The notes beneath the pieces were generated by a model. It was not told where the DNA came from. It made no database searches and was given only the letters and a program-made list of their open reading frames with translations. DNA of 64,000 nt from Lingula anatina (Eukaryota; Brachiopoda; Lingulata; Lingulida; Lingulidae): positions 175,916-239,915 of the forward strand of contig NW_019775708.1 in the NCBI RefSeq assembly GCF_001039355.2, read 5' to 3'. Made by a program: the position numbers and the translations under genes. This document shows, piece after piece, positions 10,821 to 21,627 of this stretch; the stretch's first letter is position 1; every line of letters begins with the position of its first letter.

Positions 10821-10965
10821 AAGACCTTGACATTTTTAGGATCATGATGTAACAGTTACATTAAAAATTAAATCAAATAAAAAGTTGCTTTGAATACCTT
10901 TTAAAAATCTTATGGTTATTTCAATATACAGTATTTATAGTAATTGGAAAGTGTTACCGTTTTAG

Positions 10966-11111
10966 AGAAAAGGAGATGAGACCCTTAAAAATCGCAACGT
11001 GAAAACGAAGCAAGAAGTGCAGTGACCTGATGGTGCTGGGTTTGCCTTATACGAGCACAGACGATGACTTGAAGACTTATTTCTCAGTTTGGTGAAGTCA
11101 TCATGGTACAG
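10966..11111 (+). pseudogene. TARDBP: Decayed single-exon copy of TDP-43 (RRM1 exon)
   Basis: TDP-43 is a nuclear RNA-binding protein with two RRMs. This segment reads VKTKQEVQ, then after a frame change DLMVLGLPYTSTDDDLKTYF, and after another GEVIMVQ. That is the linker and the first half of RRM1, including the RNP2 strand (VLGLPY). Two frameshifts and an in-frame TGA at 11023-11025 break it. It is flanked by an acceptor (CCGTTTTAG, ending 10965) and a donor (CAG|GTACTC at 11112). The 3' edge falls after Gln in MVQ, where, as I recall, the vertebrate TARDBP exon 3 also ends. No other TARDBP exon was found nearby. It therefore looks like a duplicated genomic exon rather than a processed cDNA copy. 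Confidence 0.75.
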
Positions 11112-14100
11112 GTACTCATTGCTACTCATTAAGATCGCTGCTATGGGGTCCATTAAAGTTTATTCAAAGTTGGTCTTTAATTTTAGACCAAAATGATTAA
11201 AATGGAGCAGTTCAGAGTAATTTATAGTATCAAATGATTGTAATTTCGTTCTTCTAATGAAGCTAATTACTATTTTAAGTGAACTGCTTATGCCGTAGAC
11301 CGCTTTAAACACACTGTCTATGGAAAATAAACAAACTACACAACAGTTCACTTTTGTTCGTACCTTAAATGTTGAACTCAAGTCAGATTGATAGAAGACA
11401 AACCAGGGAAACTAATGTCTTCTAAATTTGTTTTATAGTTGAGGGAGATAGCATTGGTGAGCGCCTGGCCTGGTGATGGTCTTCTTTCATTAGGTTAAAG
11501 TGGAGAAAGCGACATCAGCAAATGGGATTTCAAGAGTCCTTGCCTAGTTGTGATACTTGGGACCCTTTAAGGTAAGATATAGGCCAGGGTAGAGGGTGAA
11601 CAATGAACTTGATTGTCATTTATTCTATAGATATTACAAATCTTTTGTCATTGCAAATCCAACAAACTGGACATTTTGTGCAACGCCTTGGACAGAATTG
11701 TGTTAAATCAGAACGTGAAGACACTGTTGACATTTTTATTTTCTATTTACAATTTTCTCAAGGAAGTACATATAGCAGTCATTTTAGTACCCAAAAGATC
11801 TTTCAATTTGTCGCAAACCTGAAAAAAAAAAGCACTCGCATGCGAGAAACTCGTTATAGTGGTCAAAAACTTTGTCAGAAACTTGCAAAATAAAAAAAAA
11901 TGCAAAATATTTTGACCTCCTATCGACCGACTTTCAGATCTCCATCAATAACTCGCACGGCGTTGTCACTGGTCTAGAATACTAGGAGCTACACCCCCCA
12001 ACCTCGCCCTCGGTACTGCGGCTGTGGTACTAAGAGACCGTGATGGTGAGCATGTATTTTCATATGTTTATATTGTTCAGATCATTAGGTGTTTTTGTGA
12101 TTTATATTCCTTCCTTTATCTATTTACTTTCTTTTTGTAGAACCTTAGCACTCTCCAAAATCATTGTGGTTTTCTTGTGCTGTGTTATAGAAATATAATA
12201 TATAATAAAAAAAATATATTCATATGAAGAACTAAAGGATTATGAAACATCAAAATACTAGAGTTAACGGTGTGCAAACACCAGTTACATAGATCTTCTT
12301 TGTTGAAATTACTGCAAGCTTTCAATTACTTTTATACTTTTTGTGTGAACACGTTACAATTCATTTGTAGGCTACGAAAGGGCAGTTTTCCACATATAAT
12401 GCCCTAATGCACAGATACCTAGCCCAAATATGCCAAAGATGTGGAACACTTAATGGCGCTAGCAACGAGCCCCTGCTGCCACTTCCATTGATGATCGGAA
12501 GTCCTAGCAATGTTGGTTTTAAGGACACAGCCTGTCTGCAAAAAATATTTTAGAGAATGTGGAACGGGAGTGAAGAGCGATATACTTTGAATGTAAGAAT
12601 GCAATCTAATAATGTACTCAAGTCTTTTATATATCGAAAACCTTTGTGCTTCATGGGTCACAGGTATGAGTCGGGTGTAATTGTATTTAATAAGTTTTAT
12701 TTTTTCACTTTGAGAGTGAAACATTTTATTCCAATAGCTTAGGGGAAAACTGAAGTTCAGTATAATCATTCATAATTTCATAAATGTTCAATTGAATGAG
12801 ATGAACTGTGGTTCTGTTTGATAAAATGGTCTGCTTCTGCAGTTATTATTAAAATTTAAAATAGAATATCCAGTTGCTTTATCCACACTCAAAATGCAGA
12901 TAGGCTTTCGCTCGCAAAACATTGGTATTATCACCACTTATGGTCGTCTGTGTTTTATTTCAATCTTAGTGATGTAGTCATTTTTCAAATTTGTGCTTTT
13001 GATGATGTGGAGTTGTTCGTCAGTATAACGTTTGAGAAGATCATAAGCCGCACACTAACCTCAAGTAACCCGCGCATTACTAATATTACTAATATATTAT
13101 GATTTTCTCAAGTGTTGTAGTTGACAAACATATCCAATTCATCATATATGCACTTTTTTCTCCGGACCCAAGAATTCATATTGAAATTTGCATGGACGGT
13201 CATACAGTGTAGTGTAAAATATGAAGCATGTCTAAGCAAGCTTGCTTTTCTTGTATCACCTAGGTAGTTGCGATTTCAGGGCAAAATTACATATGAGAAA
13301 CTTCTATTTTAAACAGTGATATGTTAATTTCAATCATCGAGTTGTCTGGGTAATAATAATATTACCTGAACTTTCGTATATTTTATCACGAGAGAGAACT
13401 ATACCAGGTTTTGACGTATGCTTTCTGTTCTAAAAGGATCGAGTTACTTTATTTGTGACTTCATATCCCTAGATGAAGTTAAAATAAGCCTCGGTTTAAT
13501 TGTGTTAAGACTTTAGTAAATGTCTTGTCTTCAGTACCTTTTTCAGTAGGAATTACATGTACTTTGGTAAATTATTCTGCTTCATCTTGTGTACCACTAT
13601 AGTGTATACAGAGAATAGTTTGTAGTCAGGAGAAAAAGTTATTCAGTTGCACCATGCTGTCTAAAACGGGACGATATGAACTGTAAGGTGCCCTGCCAAT
13701 AAAAAAAATGTTTTAAAGACTGAAGTTTCAGGGCGTGGGCATTTTCCCGGCATTCCCCACGAAGGGTTTAGACGGGTTTTTCCTCACGGCCCGAGGGCAA
13801 CGGGTACTACCGTTTATTGATTCATTGCATGTACATGATTCATTTATGATTACTAAAGTACTTGAAATTGAATGTCACTGTATACAATAGTTTAATAAAA
13901 CTATATTCTCTAATTTTTCTTTTTGTTTTAAAAAAAGTCGTGTACAGATGGGGAAAATAATCACCAGACTTGCAAATTTATTTTAGTGGAGTTAAATGCC
14001 TATGCACGTGGCTCCTTTAATTATCAGTAAAAATTCTTTTCAATTGTCCATTCTCACTTAAACTTAATTTAAGATTTGGCGATTTCTGCCACGGAGCTTT

Positions 14101-14329
14101 TTTTCCTTAAAACTAGTAATGTTGGCAATGCCCAGGTAATAAAATAATTTTTTTAAAATGAACCTGCGGTGTTGCGTAACTTTTTCTCCGGGCGTAACTC
14201 GAGCCGATACCTAGACTATCCTGAGTTTCATTAGAGCCCCCAAAGTCGACCGTCTTACATAAATATATTCTGCTGTAGATGTAAGAAACAAACACCTCTT
14301 GGTGTTACTGAAGGAGTACTTTATATATA
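11112..14329. other. Intergenic, no gene seen
   Basis: AT-rich with only short chance frames. A slightly GC-rich patch at 11940-12050 and another at 13730-13815 show no recognisable protein or element. Confidence 0.5.
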
Positions 14330-14356
14330 GGGGCGGATCCAGGATTTTAGAGGGGG
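14330..14356 (+). mobile_element. Terminal fragment of CAGGGGCGGATC MITE family
   Basis: GGGGCGGATCCAGGATTTTA is the same terminus seen at 20876 and 42285. No opposite end is visible within 300 bp, so this is a truncated copy. Confidence 0.5.
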
Positions 14357-15074
14357 TCGTTTTTATTGATTCCCCCAACCCACGAAAAAAAAAAGCACTT
14401 TTTAAAATTCGGTGAGTTGACGGAACGATTCGAATCAAGCATTAAATAATTTAATTATAAATTAATATATTATATTTCAATATGTAAGAGTTTTTGTCGC
14501 ATACTTGATTGACAGACCATATCTAAGATGATCTTGCGTTATAATCGGCTATGACTGAATAAAGAGAAGCACTAATATACAAGACAGTCGAAAATAAAGA
14601 TCCAAAGTAGGTCGATGGCATTGAAAGTCACATACTCACAGGGCCCATTTTTGAGCACTTTTTACTTTTAGTAGAGAATTCCTGTTTAAATATAAAATTG
14701 TGCATACTTCAAGATGACTTATTACCGTTTACAGCCACACAAAGGCAGTCAGTTGGGACATTTGATGTCACTCGCGCTTTACTCGTCTTGGAAACTTTTA
14801 TTTCATATTCAATTGTTTTATGTCAAATGAATAAAGCTGTAGGTTATAAAATTCATCCCTGTGAAATACACCGCTACCATTTCCATTTCAAAAAGATGAC
14901 AGTGGGCCTAACCATCCTTTTAAAAATAAACATAGCTTTAATGTTTACTGATTTACCAACCATAAATTTACTTTCTAGCTAAACCTAACAATGAGGATTT
15001 ATTTTGTGTTGAAAAAAGCACTGCATTGCGATTCGCTGCCGCCTCCAGGTGCGTGTTACCAGTGTAGATATATT

Positions 15075-15076
<2 letters not shown>

Positions 15077-15117
<41 letters not shown>
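15077..15117. repeat. (TA)n microsatellite
   Basis: About 20 dinucleotide units. Confidence 0.95.
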
Positions 15118-15122
<5 letters not shown>

Positions 15123-15490
15123 GTGATCAACAAAATGCAAACTCAACTGGTGCCCATTTCGAAATAAAATGTTTGCCAAATTGTCATGTCTAGAGCTTTT
15201 GTTGTCTGAAAACTTGTTGAAATAAAATCTAGGACAAACGGATCACAGCACAGTATGGTGGTAGACAGTAAGTGAAAACCTGACCCCAAAACTGAATTTC
15301 TATCTGAGCAGACTCAGCCGAACGGGCTTGGATAACCATGCAACTTTCACACCCTTTAATTTCATTTTATAGCGATTTATGTATGAGGTTGAAGTTTAAG
15401 AAAAAGGAATGTCATATTTGTATGACGGAAAAAATGCTTGTACTTATAACGTACACTTCGTCATAAAAAAAGTTTGAATCTATTTCACTT

Positions 15491-15702
15491 TTTCAAAAAC
15501 GATTCTGGCAACCAAAAATCAGTGTCGATTTTCAGATCCGATACAGCGCACAGGTCTGTCCCCGAGTGTCTCGCCGAGTTGAATGGTTGACTAAATTTGC
15601 TTTTATTCAATAAGGATAAAAAATCCTGGCAACCAGAGACTACTGTCATTTTTCAAAAACGATTCTAGCAACCAGAAACTAGTGTCATTTTTCAGATCCG
15701 AT
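15491..15702. repeat. Three degenerate units of a roughly 50-bp repeat
   Basis: AAAACGATTCTGGCAACC...TTTTCAGATCCGAT at 15494-15542 recurs at 15618-15654 (partial) and 15651-15702. The two fuller copies match closely. No coding meaning is seen. Confidence 0.7.
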
Positions 15703-16482
15703 TCTGACGCTGAGAAACCATTATCGTTTTTGCAGTGGAAGACAAGAATGGACAGAGGCAGAGGCGACAGGCGATTAGCGTCTATGTTCAGAATCTCAAA
15801 CCGGAGCAAATGGAACATTTAAAATTGTTCTATTGATATTTTTCCCATCTCAAAATTATTTTATATGCTTTTAAAAGAAATAAAATAAATAAATAGACTA
15901 AAATAAGAATGATAGCCTAGCCAGAGTTCTGTTTCCTTATCTGAGGTTTTCATAATGAAACATATCAGTATGGTGCACACATGCGTTTTTTTCTTTCTTT
16001 TCAATTTGATTTAAATAGGAGTACTTGGTCCATTTTGATTGTTTATGTTTTCACTTTCCAGCCATTCAATTCCATTCTAATAATGAGTTTATTCATTTTA
16101 TCGTTACATTTTTACATTTTGGTAGACAAGTGTAATATGTTATGGTCTGACAGACATCTAAGGTGCTTCATTTGATTGCAATTTTGCTACAATCCCCACT
16201 GAGATAGATCGATCCACTGTCAGTATGATACGGTCTGGGAATGGTCCCACAGAGTACTTCAATGTTGTATGCTATTTTAGAAGCCCCTGATTTCAGAGGA
16301 TACAACTGTTACTGTAGACATTCAGGTAATGCAACTAACACAGTACTGCAAATGTCAAGGAGTCGCAAATGAAAACAACTCGGAAGTAAAGAAGAATTAC
16401 GCTGTTCCAGTGTGTCTAGTATGAGCTGTAGTGATAATTTCACTTCATTTTAACAACTGGAAAAAATCAAAATGTACACTTT
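15703..16482. other. Intergenic, no gene seen
   Basis: AT-rich sequence without supported features. Confidence 0.5.
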
Positions 16483-16533
16483 GACCATCAGCAAGAAATG
16501 TCCACAATAATAACTGCGACCCTGGTAGAGGGT
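16483..16533. mobile_element. Partial copy of the 6325-6461 MITE
   Basis: ACCATCAGCAAGAAATGTCC through CCTGGTAGAGGGT matches the right half of the MITE at 6325-6461, including its terminal repeat. The left terminus is not visible. Confidence 0.7.
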
Positions 16534-16771
16534 GCGTTTTAAACAAGTTATTCAAAACAATTATTGCATGAAATCTCCAACCTCGTGGCACGTGGCGTTA
16601 TCTGTCCATTATCTCTCAGATTCCACGTCAATTAATGCTTCCAGCTAATGTAGGGTTCATGTCTCACTCCCTTTTATTTATTCATAACGCCGATGGCTTT
16701 CGGGTAATAAGTGACCACGCAATATTCGTCAGTGTAATTTGTACGTGAGGAGCAGAAAACACGACACAAAC

Positions 16772-19700
16772 ATGTCGGAGGATATAACAGAAATAGCAGC
16801 GAGGCGTAATCGTCTGCGGAAGCGACATTCAATAAAGGTACGTTCAACTCCATCTCAAAATTCATTAAAATATTGTTAAAGTTTGAAGGTTATAGTTTAA
16901 ACATTGTAGAAATAGAGACGACTTAAATGCTCGACATGAATGACCGAAATGAGTGATACGGTATGACAAATTAGATATCTCGGATAAATGGGTCTCCGAT
17001 TTAAAATATTGCTCTGACAGTTTTTATAATAACTCTAAAATGGTACAGTTTCGTCTGTAAAAAACTGAACACGCGAGTTCAAACTACATGGAGCGTTGCT
17101 TTCAACATTAGCGCACGATTATGATAAGCATATTGAACAATTTAATATTATTCCTCTACATTTAATCTTGGATTAAGAGAGACTCATTGTTTTTCGTTGG
17201 GTAATTTAGGTTTACGAATGCCACTTTATAGTGTTTAAATTGTAGACCCAATTAAACAATTTCCTGGCTTTGAAAGTAAATTTTAAGTTCTAAAAGAATA
17301 TGAGTGTCGCAAAGGTACTTGTATTAAAGAACCATATACGCATGTACAGGGGGTAATTTAAAAAGTCACCCGTTGTGTGGGTTTCTTTTCTTTCTTTCTT
17401 TTTTTTTTTACTTCAATTTAGTCCCCAATTCCGGATTATGAGTTAGGCTTTAAAAAAGTCCCTCCTATCCGACGTAACCAAAGTCCACTTCTAGACAGCC
17501 CTGGAAGACCGGAAGACCCCCCACGACACGACCCCCCGCGGGGCAAAGCAACTATGGAACCACCACTGCCATATGTACTTTGCAAGGTGATAACTCGCTT
17601 ATTGCTAAAAGAAAGCCTACGTGATCGTCAAACAGTTACATACAGATCATGAAATTAAAATGATAAAGTTATACAACTTAATTTATGCTTACAAGCTAAA
17701 CAAGAATTACTGAACATCATTCGTTTCTCCTCCTCAATAGTTGGAGTAGTCGCACGTAACGTATGCATTCTTGTACAATTGAAAAGATCTTCTGTAATGT
17801 ATTTTTGTGACAACGCAAAAATACTTATAATGTGGTTAAAATCCATTGTGGACAGTATAGGTATATATCAAACACGAAAGATAGTTCGTGGGTAGTTTAA
17901 TTATAAGTCTTTCTCCTTTTGCAATCTTAGTGCCAGAACTACAGTCTTTACGCTCTGATCAACTCGGCGTGCGCTCGGTCCTTTATTAGAAGGACCGCCC
18001 TTGCCAAATTTGGGAGGTGAGTTTAGGTGCATTAGCTTTAATGAACTTACTGTTTTTTCATTTTCTGGCGTATTTTTTGTTGAGACACCGTTACCCTTCT
18101 TTCTTGCATGCATAGACAGGCTCATAGAATCGTTTCTGACTTTTTTCTAGATTTCCATCAATATATTTCAGTTAGATGTTTTTGCTATCCACTAGTTTTC
18201 CTTTTTTCAAAAAACCTATCTCAAAACAATATTTTAATTTTTATCAAAGTTAACTAGAATTACTGGTTTGAGGCCTTTTTAGCAAATCCTTAGTTATTAT
18301 TTGGAACTTACTTTAAACATAATCGTTTATGTCGGAGAGATCAATACCGGGATTTGCAAGTGAAAATGGAATGAAATATTTAAAGATTAAATTAGTTTTC
18401 TGTCAAAGAGATAAATGAGGTAGAGAGGGAGGATTTGGCATTAATTCTATATGAGTAAATGTTGATACAGTCGTCATGAAAACAGAAGAGTCGAAGATAA
18501 CGCGGAATAGGCCTACGGATTTTTCTTTGCCGTGAGGCAACGAATATTTATTTTAAGTGAAATCTCAATTTGGTGCTGAAACATGCATGCACGTTATAAA
18601 TGTGAAATTCTATCTTTGACGCAGATGGTACTTAAAATCGATACGCATGAGCCGAGTTTCTCTGGTGTCTTTGAGAAAACAAGAGGTTATCCCCCAAAAC
18701 GTTTTATACTTTTATGTGGGTTAATGATATTGAAAATCCCAAGGTTAAAAAGGAAATGATATTTATATTTATCTATTTTTCATTTACTTCTCTGAAACTA
18801 GCCAATCTACGGATGAACAAGTGTTGCCGTGGCTCGTCGGAAATGCGACAAAAGTCGCTGACAAAAACCGAAGACTAGAGATTCAACTGGGGGAAAAGAT
18901 CCTAGGCGTTGACGTCATTGTTGTTGGTAAGTAAACTAAAAAGTCCACGAAGATCCCACGATTAGCGAATTTCAAGGCGAAGGGCAATTTGGTTCCTACA
19001 TTTTCGTCGCAAACAAAGAGAAACAGAAATGGAATGGGAAAAAATGGGCGGAAGGGGACACAACATAAGAATATAAAACAACTCAGTTAGAAAACGTATA
19101 TCTTTTCTGTTTTCACTATCCCTTTTAAAAACCTGTCATTTTAACAAAAAGAGTTCAGCATAGGCCTATACCTAACACTACATTTCTCCTTTTTAGAGTC
19201 TGGACCAGAGTTTTGCATCGGAGCAGATATTTTAAATACCTACAAGGTAAAATGCATTGTTCGTTATAAAAGTGGAAACTTATATAATTAATTACTTTTA
19301 AAATATGCCAAACGTGCGCAATTAACGCTCCTTCGATTAGATCCGCTCCGTATTTTCTGTGCGATATCAAAATCTGCTAAAGAATGATTTTGTTTCGAGT
19401 GAGTATTGATGTTTATGTGATTAGAAAGGGAAAATTGATACACTTTATTGTAAGCCATTAGCGATTTCCTCTCCATACTACTGTCTTAGTAATATTTTAT
19501 TGCATTTGACTGAGTAGAATTTTAGTTTAAAAATCTAGATATGCGTTTTTATACCTTTTTAGGTCTATTACATTCACTTATACGTTTGAAAAGTCTTCGT
19601 ACTTCATTTTGAACATGAAAGGGGAATACGTTTATTACATAAAATGATAATATATTTAACACAAAAGTCCAGATTTTAAGAGATGGCTGCTTAAATGTTG

Positions 19701-19813
19701 CTTGTTTGTCCATTTTTCAGTGCGTCCTGAACTTCCAAACTGGAACGCTGACTGTGGGAAGACAGCGAGTCAATCTCTTAACTGAGGAACAGATTCCACC
19801 TGACAAACAATAA
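16772..19813 (+). CDS. NRIP3: NRIP2/NRIP3-like retropepsin-fold protein, 6 exons, catalytic Asp lost
   Basis: Nuclear receptor-interacting proteins 2 and 3 carry a retropepsin-like aspartyl-protease domain. Exons: 16772-16837, 17422-17586, 17931-18016, 18802-18926, 19197-19246, 19721-19813 (TAA), all GT-AG with matching phases; 194 residues. Basic N-terminus (AARRNRLRKRH), Pro-rich linker, then the domain from about residue 75: YVLCKCQNYSLYALINSAC aligns with the family's VSCQCAGKDVKALVDTGC as I recall it. Residues 88-90 are Asn-Ser-Ala where the active site is Asp-Thr/Ser-Gly; the following Cys91 is kept. The second hallmark, hydrophobic-hydrophobic-Gly, is FCIGADIL (153-160), followed by KCVLNFQTGTLTVG. 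The unbroken frame over six exons argues for a functional, probably non-proteolytic protein. NRIP2 and NRIP3 are not separable here; a domesticated retroelement protease is the alternative. Confidence 0.75.
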
Positions 19814-20875
19814 GCGACGATCCGAATCCGCTCACTGAAGGTCTTGAAACAGAAAAGCCTTTTTTCTGCTCGGAACTTCAATAATAGACTGCACCTCCTT
19901 GGAAATGGCGCAGTAATCACGTAGGCCTACATGGTCCTATCACGGGGAGGTCTGTCACAGAAAATATAATTACTTGAAATTCGGAAAAGCGTTTCTCTGT
20001 TAAACTGTTATATGGATCCAATTTGAATTCTATTTGGATGTTGTGTAGGGGCCTACCATACCATCCCATGACCAAGACTTTTCGACTCATGTGACCTGCT
20101 CCTACATACAGGATGATTGGTGAACAGTAAACAGCGCCATTTGTAACAAAAGTTTAAAGTGTTTTTAATTACTTCAAAGAGTTAATCTGGTATGATTAGG
20201 CCTTACTTGGCCCTCTGGCAAGAGGAAACTTTTTCGGGAAATTAACATGATGAGTCATGATTTTGTAAGATTAGTATATTTATAAACAGTGAGATAAAAT
20301 AACCTATTTCGTTCTCTGTAGTATTTTGGTGTAATTTATCCTTACAATACCGCTGTGAAAATATATGGCTATTAATATAATACTGGCATGAGAAATTTAT
20401 GGAAATATAATAGGCCTACATCGCTAACATAAAGTACCTCAAAAATCAGTGAGCGACCACGGTTACAAAACCATTATTTTTCATTTCCTCACGTATGTAA
20501 GTGGTCTCCGAAATACAAATAGTCCTATACATGCACTCTATAATAAAAGCAAATCGTTTCTTTAATCTAAGACTAAACATATATAGGCATACCTATGATT
20601 CATGACATTTTGATCCTTCCTCTTTTAAGAAACAACTTAGGCCTACTATTTAATCTTAGCCTCCATCCCCCACACAAATAAATAAATAATTAAAGAGAAA
20701 GTAAAAAGAATTAAGATAGAGGAGTAGAATTGTTGTCAAGACTTTCCGTAATACAACGGGTTTTGGTTGTTTTTCACCACTTATCTCATTAAGAGGTACG
20801 ACTGTAGGCTTGTACATGTAGCATGCCCACTTCGTAAGCCAAGTTACCAGTAGGCCTACATGTAGATCCCATAGG
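19814..20875. other. 3' UTR and intergenic sequence
   Basis: AT-rich sequence after the NRIP-like stop codon. It carries several copies of the short motif TAGGCCTAC and no further exons. Confidence 0.5.
20542..20547 (+). terminator. Candidate poly(A) signal for the NRIP-like gene
   Basis: AATAAA about 730 bp after the stop at 19813. Other AT-rich variants occur nearby, so the actual cleavage site is uncertain. Confidence 0.3.
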
Positions 20876-21132
20876 CAGTGGCGGATTTAGGAAAAAGTCA
20901 CACCACTTGCAAATTGTAGGCTACCCTCCTGATGTTAGAATTTTGACTAGCTGAATTATATTTCTAAACCGTACCCAATGACACCGTTCGCCCTCTAGAA
21001 TGCCAAAAAAATTTAGTGCCCTTCAGCGGGCCCCGTACAGTAGCCTACCCAGCTCCAGAAGGGGAGGGGGGAGGGTTGACTTCGCATCCGCGGATCGACC
21101 CCCCTGCAAATAATCCAGCCAATCCGCCCCTG
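20876..21132. mobile_element. 257-bp MITE, CAGGGGCGGATT termini
   Basis: The left end CAGTGGCGGATTT (20876) and the right end AATCCGCCCCTG (to 21132) are inverted repeats with one mismatch over 12 bp. The same termini occur at 42285-42450 and 14330. The interior has no ORF of note. No convincing target-site duplication is seen. Confidence 0.7.
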
Positions 21133-21489
21133 CATATGCCCCAGATGTTCTATCATTATCTTCAGTAAAAGCAAACGTTGAGGTGTCTTAATTTCTTTGT
21201 AAAAATTTATTAGCGATGCTTTCATCATTCGCCCTCACCCAGCCCTCCTTACCTAAACAACTAAAGCGTCAGCACTGGACACAACACAATAAACCACGCC
21301 CATATTACCGGTAAACGTGGTCCTAGTCTGATTTGCTTTATACAACTAGATGTGTGTATTTATCTATGCTGGTTTTTAATGAGTAAAATTTTCCATGCAT
21401 TAAAGAGTACCGAACAAAATAAAAAGTGAAGAATTATGAATTATTGATTTTTTTATTAGGCACCCCTCCCCTCCCCCCCCACCGACCTC

Positions 21490-21530
21490 ACTTCCGGTTA
21501 CAATTAAAGGCACATCCGGCGCGCCATGTT
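21490..21530 (+). promoter_or_regulatory. Promoter with ETS-type and YY1-type sites
   Basis: ACTTCCGG (21490-21497) is a canonical ETS core. CGCGCCATGTTG around 21519-21532 fits the YY1 consensus (complement CAACATGGCG). They lie about 100-140 bp before the ATG of the zinc-finger gene, in a small CpG-containing patch after a C-rich tract (21463-21481). There is no TATA box, so this looks like a broad-type promoter. Confidence 0.5.
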
Positions 21531-21627
21531 GTGAATCCCATTTGTGTAAACAACAGAAAGCGTTGGAAAGTAACGGTATTTACAACACTGTCGTAATCTC
21601 CGCAGACCTACACATATCCCTGCCCTG

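Noticed and set aside
11940-12050. Further TARDBP exon downstream of the fossil exon
   Set aside because: A CTTTCAG acceptor and the words ISIN first suggested the RRM2 end, but the following residues do not align.
12419-12769. 116-codon minus-strand frame
   Set aside because: No homology or splice context; composition is that of AT-rich intergenic DNA.
15603-15818. 71-codon minus-strand frame with repeated LKNDSSLWLPG-like text
   Set aside because: Explained by the degenerate tandem repeat at 15491-15702.
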